Part shown: one piece after another, positions 5,802-9,639 of the stretch
Numbering within the stretch: the stretch's first letter is position 1
Layout: each line of letters starts with the position of its first letter
DNA from: an uncultured Alphaproteobacteria bacterium
Lineage (GTDB): Bacteria > Pseudomonadota > Alphaproteobacteria > CAAHEQ01 > UBA3637
Reading direction: 5' to 3'
DNA length: 9,639 nt
Assembly: GCA_947305835.1 (NCBI GenBank)
Contig: CAMZEQ010000017.1
Span: 1-9,639 of the forward strand
Notes under the pieces: model-generated
Seen by the model: the letters and a program-made list of their open reading frames with translations, nothing else
What the model was told of the DNA's origin: nothing
The model's database searches: none
Made by a program: the position numbers and the translations under genes

Positions 5802-7573
5802 TTTTTGAACAAAAGAACATAACGTTTTAAACGTTTGTACGTTTTGGAATTTTGATTATTCATCAATTTTTTCGGTGTGCCATCTTCTGCAATTTTGCCG
5901 TTTTCAAGCAGTAAAATACGATTAGCACTAGCAATTTCAGCTGGCACATTACTGGCAAAAATCACGGTTGGCTTATGCCATTTTGTTTTGGATAAGTTTT
6001 TAATGGCGGCCAAGACTTTTGTTTGTGAATGTGTATCTAAATTGGCCGTTGGTTCATCCATAATGATAATGGGGGTTTGACGTAAAAAAGCGCGTGCCAA
6101 AGCTAAACGTTGTTTTTGCCCGGCTGATAAAGCCGTGACTTTTGAATCAATTCCTTTTTCTTTTTGGGTCAGTTCTTCCAATAAATTGGCTGATTGTAAA
6201 GCGTGATAAATGTCCATTTCTGTGGCTTTTGGTTGAAATACCAACAAATTTTCACGAATAGTTTTATGTCGCCAAAATATCGGGTGTTGATTGATGTAAG
6301 TGATATTTTGTTTCAATGATTTTAATGAAATTTTACGTACATCTTTACCATTGATCAACACTTGTCCCTTATGCGATTCATAGGCGTGTTGCATGACATT
6401 GATCAGTGTGGATTTGCCCATGCCGGAATTACCGATAATGGCGACCCGATCGCCTTGTTTGATTTTCAATGACAGCCCTTCCAACACTTTTTCTTTGGAT
6501 TCGGGATAGGCAAATGAAATATTTTTCATTTCGACATGACCGCCGGCCGGCAATTTTTCTTTTCCCAATTTTAAATCCAGCGAATGATCATATTCCATTT
6601 CATTGGTGAGTTTGCGGTAGGTTTTAACGCTTTTTAACATCACACCGACATAAAATAAAATGGCAGATCCCATGTTAACCATGACGCTGACCATTCCGGT
6701 CAACAAAACAAAACGTCCCACATCTTTTGTTTGAATGGCAATCATGGCGGCCATCAAACTGGTGATAATAACGGGCAAGGTATCCCAAACGGCCAGTAAT
6801 CCGCGGGCCATATCTTCTTTCATATTGCACCGAAAACTAAACCATGCATAACCTTCCAATTTTTGACTGAGATCATTCACGACTTCATTTTGGATTTGCA
6901 AGGTATTGATATTGACTAAATTATCCACGTGATCCGTTTTTTCAGCAATAATTTCAATACGCCTTTTTTCCAATTCATCAGCTTTTGAAAAATGTTTCAC
7001 AATCCAGATATTTGTATAGTAAGCACATAACCAACAACCAAAAGCAATTAAAGCAAATGAAGGTTTTTCTTTAAGTAAAACGATAACGGCACCGGTCCAT
7101 GCCACAAATCGTGTTAAAATACGCATAAAGTGCATCAATACCATGGAAACAGCTTGATTTTGTGAATCGATAGTGGATACGATTTTCGATGATTGTTGGC
7201 TTTCCAAAACAATTGGTGGAGTTTCCAACAAATTTTTAAGATTTTGTTTGAATAAATGATTATAACAAAATAAACGCAGTGGTTCCATCCAATCCCAAAA
7301 AACAAAATCCATAAAATCCAAAAGATAACCCAAAAATGAATTGATAATGATCCAAAAAATTAAAACGCCCGTTAAAGTTTGGCTATCAAAATTACCTTGA
7401 ATTTGTGTGATAACAATAGAGGTAATAATGGGCATACTGAGTCTTGTGAGCCCTCGAAACGCCCATAACACGGCACTCCATCCGAACAACTGTTTATGTC
7501 CTTTGGCGGCAATACTCAGTGCTTCTTTTAAATCACTTAAGATCTTTTTTGTTTCGTCCGATACCAGTTGCAT
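5798..7573 (-). CDS. ABC exporter half-transporter (fused permease and ATPase) lacking the H-loop His
   Basis: Predicted inner-membrane type I ABC exporter that works as a dimer; the substrate is unknown. The 591-residue protein has a membrane domain (about 28-330, five to six hydrophobic spans visible) followed by a nucleotide-binding domain. Visible motifs are an A-loop aromatic (FAYP), Walker A GNSGMGKST (381-389, Lys387), a Q-loop NQHP, signature LSAGQ (482-486), Walker B IIIMDEP (502-508) with catalytic Glu507, and D-loop NLD. The H-loop, normally TH, reads ASN, so Asn542 replaces the switch His. It starts 18 nt after the typA stop with AAGG (7580-7583) 6 nt upstream, so it is probably cotranscribed with typA. 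Its stop overlaps the convergent protease stop by 4 bp. It is not clearly MsbA or a known peptide or lipid exporter. Confidence 0.9.
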   Translation of the reverse strand: MQLVSDETKKILSDLKEALSIAAKGHKQLFGWSAVLWAFRGLTRLSMPIITSIVITQIQGNFDSQTLTGVLIFWIIINSFLGYLLDFMDFVFWDWMEPLRLFCYNHLFKQNLKNLLETPPIVLESQQSSKIVSTIDSQNQAVSMVLMHFMRILTRFVAWTGAVIVLLKEKPSFALIAFGCWLCAYYTNIWIVKHFSKADELEKRRIEIIAEKTDHVDNLVNINTLQIQNEVVNDLSQKLEGYAWFSFRCNMKEDMARGLLAVWDTLPVIITSLMAAMIAIQTKDVGRFVLLTGMVSVMVNMGSAILFYVGVMLKSVKTYRKLTNEMEYDHSLDLKLGKEKLPAGGHVEMKNISFAYPESKEKVLEGLSLKIKQGDRVAIIGNSGMGKSTLINVMQHAYESHKGQVLINGKDVRKISLKSLKQNITYINQHPIFWRHKTIRENLLVFQPKATEMDIYHALQSANLLEELTQKEKGIDSKVTALSAGQKQRLALARAFLRQTPIIIMDEPTANLDTHSQTKVLAAIKNLSKTKWHKPTVIFASNVPAEIASANRILLLENGKIAEDGTPKKLMNNQNSKTYKRLKRYVLLFKN

Positions 7574-7591
7574 ATTCCCCCTTTATTTTTT

Positions 7592-9409
7592 TTACAACCG
7601 ACCACGTTCAAATTTACGACGTTCGTTGGAATCCAAATACTTTTTGCGTAAGCGAATATGTTTGGGGGTTACTTCCACCAATTCGTCATCCGCAATATAG
7701 GATAGGGCTGCTTCCAAAGGCATCAAAACAGGCGGGATCAACACCACCGCTTCATCTTTTCCGGCGGCACGCATGTTGGTGAGTTTTTTACCTTTAATAG
7801 GATTGACCTCGATATCGCCCTGCTTGGCATTACCACCGATAATCATACCCGGATAGACATCCACACCGGCACCGATGAACAAGGGGCCACGTTCCTGAAT
7901 ATACCACAGGGCATAAGCCACAGATTTACCGCTTTCTGTGGAAATCAACACACCGTTGCGACGGGCTTGAATTTCGCCTTTATAGGGCACATAACTGTGA
8001 AAGATTCGGTTCATGACACCGGTACCACAGGTATCTGTTAAAAATTCACTGTGATAGCCGATCAATCCCCGTGAAGGAGCATGGAAAATCATACGGGTTT
8101 TACCACCACCCGACGGATTCATTTCGACCATTTCAGCTTTGCGTAAAGCCAATTTTTCCACCACAACACCCGTATAGGCATCATCCACGTCAATCACGAC
8201 TTCTTCCATCGGTTCCATCTTTTGACCGTTTTCTTCTTTAAAGACCACGCGCGGACGAGATACAGAAAGTTCATAACCTTCACGGCGCATCGTTTCAATC
8301 AAAATACCCAATTGTAATTCACCGCGACCCGCCACTTCAAAAGCATCTGTTGAATCTGTACGGGCAATTTTCAACGCAACATTACCTTCGGCTTCTTTAA
8401 CCAACCGATCCCAAATCATACGGGAAGTGACTTTATCCCCATCTTGACCTGCCAATGGCGAAGTATTAATGGAAAATGTCATTGCCAAAGTGGGTGGATC
8501 AATGGGTTGTGCCTGAATCGCTTCTGTGACGCTTTGATCACACAAGGTATCAGCCACGGTTGCTTTTTGAAAGCCCGAAATACTGACGATATCGCCGGCA
8601 ACACCTTCTTCAATGGCTTGATGTTTAAGTCCGCGGAAAGCCAAAATTTTACTCACGCGGGCTGTTTCAATTGTTTGTCCGTCGCGTGACAAAGCTTTAA
8701 TCATTTGATTGGTTTTGACTTTACCCGAAGTAATACGTCCCGTTAAAACACGTCCCACAAACGGATCCATGTGCAAAGTTGTGACCAGCATTTTGAAAGG
8801 CCCGTTATCGTCACTTTCGGGAGCCGGGACATGTTCAATAATTTTTTTGAATAAAGGTTCAATGTCAATGCGTTCGTCATTTAAATTTTCGACAGCCCAA
8901 CCTTCACGACCACTGGCAAACAAAGTTGGGTAATCCAATTGTTCATCTGTGGCACCCAGGTTCGCAAACAAATCAAAAACCTCATTATTGACTTCAATCG
9001 GACGGGCATCAGGGCGATCGATTTTATTGATCACGACGATGGGACGCAAACCTAACTTTAAGGCTTTACCCAATACAAACTTTGTTTGGGGCAGGGGACC
9101 TTCGGCCGCATCCACCAACAAAATAACACCATCCACCATGGATAAAATACGTTCCACTTCACCACCAAAATCGGCGTGTCCCGGTGTGTCCACAATGTTG
9201 ATGCGATAGTTATGCCATTCGACTGAGGTACATTTGGCCAAAATCGTAATGCCGCGTTCACGTTCCAATTCGCCCGAATCCATCGCGCAAGTGGCGACTT
9301 GCTGGTTTTCACGAAAAGCGCCCGATTGGCGCAAAAAAGCATCCACAAAAGTTGTTTTGCCATGGTCCACGTGGGCAATAATGGCGATATTACGCATATT
9401 TAAAGACAT
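7592..9409 (-). CDS. typA: Ribosome-associated translational GTPase TypA/BipA
   Basis: A GTPase of the EF-G/LepA superfamily that binds the 70S ribosome and helps 50S assembly and growth under cold or other stress. The full-length 605-residue protein matches the usual size of about 605. G-domain motifs are G1 AHVDHGKTT (12-20), G2 RGITI (52-56), G3 DTPGH (74-78), G4 NKID (128-131) and G5 ASGREGWA further on. EF-G-like domains follow, and the C-terminal TypA-specific region ends in RRKFERGRL. The ATG at 9409 is preferred over M5 because AGGA (9417-9420) lies 7 nt upstream. It follows the RNase R-like gene by 65 bp and precedes the ABC gene by 18 bp, all on the same strand. Nothing is missing from the catalytic motifs. 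Confidence 0.97.
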   Translation of the reverse strand: MSLNMRNIAIIAHVDHGKTTFVDAFLRQSGAFRENQQVATCAMDSGELERERGITILAKCTSVEWHNYRINIVDTPGHADFGGEVERILSMVDGVILLVDAAEGPLPQTKFVLGKALKLGLRPIVVINKIDRPDARPIEVNNEVFDLFANLGATDEQLDYPTLFASGREGWAVENLNDERIDIEPLFKKIIEHVPAPESDDNGPFKMLVTTLHMDPFVGRVLTGRITSGKVKTNQMIKALSRDGQTIETARVSKILAFRGLKHQAIEEGVAGDIVSISGFQKATVADTLCDQSVTEAIQAQPIDPPTLAMTFSINTSPLAGQDGDKVTSRMIWDRLVKEAEGNVALKIARTDSTDAFEVAGRGELQLGILIETMRREGYELSVSRPRVVFKEENGQKMEPMEEVVIDVDDAYTGVVVEKLALRKAEMVEMNPSGGGKTRMIFHAPSRGLIGYHSEFLTDTCGTGVMNRIFHSYVPYKGEIQARRNGVLISTESGKSVAYALWYIQERGPLFIGAGVDVYPGMIIGGNAKQGDIEVNPIKGKKLTNMRAAGKDEAVVLIPPVLMPLEAALSYIADDELVEVTPKHIRLRKKYLDSNERRKFERGRL

Positions 9410-9423
9410 TTAATTTTCCTTTT

Positions 9424-9474
9424 CCCTTTAAAATAATGACCCATTATAGCATAAAAACGTACAAAAGTAAAGGG
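9424..9474. repeat. Nested inverted repeats over the typA promoter
   Basis: The outer arms are CCCTTTA (9424-9430) and TAAAGGG (9468-9474), perfectly complementary across 37 nt. The inner repeat is ATAATG-ACC-CATTAT (9433-9447), which covers most of the -10 box. The inner repeat could be an operator or a small hairpin. A rho-independent terminator for the upstream gene is less likely because there is no adjacent U-run after a GC stem. Function is unproven; the symmetry itself is plain. Confidence 0.5.
9443..9471 (-). promoter_or_regulatory. Extended -10 promoter of typA
   Basis: On the minus strand, TATAAT (9443-9448) is preceded by TGC, forming an extended -10 element. A weaker -35-like TTTACT (9466-9471, 4 of 6) lies 17 nt upstream. 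Initiation is expected near 9436, giving a leader of about 27 nt. This allows typA and the ABC gene to be transcribed independently of the RNase R-like gene. Confidence 0.7.
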
Positions 9475-9639
9475 TTAAACGATGGTATTCTTTAAATCTT
9501 TGGGACGTGCAAAAGCAAACATCATCATGCCCGTGATGGGATCACATTCACGCAAAATGACCGGCACTTCATCACCCATTTTATAAACATTTTTAGTATG
9601 ACGTCCCACCAAACGTGCCCCTTTTTCATCCACCCGATA
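9475..9639 (-). CDS. rnr: Ribonuclease R-like C-terminal fragment (S1 domain), 5' end outside window
   Basis: Only the last 54 codons and the TAA stop (9475-9477) are in the window. The residues read YRVDEKGARLVGRHTKNVYKMGDEV near the start and end in ARPKDLKNTIV. The pattern Y-x-x-D-E...L-x-G-R-x-T...Y-x-x-G-D-x-V, followed by the DPITG segment, matches the S1 RNA-binding domain near the C-terminus of RNase R (RNB-family 3'-5' exoribonuclease). The long Lys-rich tail of E. coli RNase R is absent, leaving a short end after the S1 barrel. With no catalytic RNB domain visible, another S1 protein cannot be fully excluded. Confidence 0.7.
   Translation of the reverse strand, partial: YRVDEKGARLVGRHTKNVYKMGDEVPVILRECDPITGMMMFAFARPKDLKNTIV

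Noticed and set aside
5821..5835. AACGTTT-T-AAACGTT inverted repeat near the 3' end of the ABC gene, considered as a terminator for the protease gene
   Set aside because: The stem is AT-rich, the loop is too small unless bases unpair, and no U-run follows directly. It is explained by Lys/Arg/Leu codons in the ABC C-terminus.
9436..9448. Sigma-32-like CCCATTAT on the plus strand, considered as a rightward promoter antisense to rnr
   Set aside because: No matching -35 box is found 11-16 nt upstream, and the bases are better explained as the reverse of the typA -10 region.

Overview
The window looks like chromosomal DNA from an AT-rich bacterium (GC around 40% by eye), most likely an alphaproteobacterium. 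The DnaK sequence reads as alphaproteobacterial. The FtsB-like protein has the alphaproteobacterial form, with a single TM helix, a YGxxG turn and a coiled coil. Housekeeping genes are tightly packed and often overlap. A compact-genome lineage of the Holosporales or gut-RF32 kind would fit, but that placement is an inference. I see no insertion sequences, phage genes, CRISPR arrays, tRNAs or rRNAs, and no gene-free stretch longer than about 140 bp.

Left block (1-3414). dnaK runs leftward off the window edge and has a heat-shock-type promoter. Divergent from it is a two-gene rightward unit: a membrane-anchored PAS-GGDEF diguanylate cyclase, then an ftsB/divIC-like division gene. The two are joined by a 4-bp ATGA overlap, so a c-di-GMP synthase and a divisome subunit appear to be translationally coupled.

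Middle block (3391-5801). An AmpG-like MFS permease and a small unrecognised protein form a leftward unit with a 10-bp overlap. The small gene ends inside the 3' end of ftsB on the opposite strand. Diverging from the permease, behind a perfect TTGACA-N17-TATAAT promoter, is a zinc-metalloprotease gene of archaemetzincin (M54) type. Its zinc-binding motif is altered by what looks like an 18-residue insertion.

Right block (5798-9639). Reading leftward are the last 54 codons of an RNase R-like gene, then typA/bipA with its own extended -10 promoter, then 18 bp downstream an ABC exporter half-transporter. The exporter has Asn in place of the H-loop His. Its stop codon overlaps the metalloprotease stop codon by 4 bp.

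The strongest leads are the altered archaemetzincin-like protease, the cyclase-ftsB coupling, the H-loop-less exporter, and a 9-bp motif (ATGACCCAT) shared by the dnaK and typA promoter regions. I do not see a clear multi-gene novel system such as a defence island or biosynthetic cluster.
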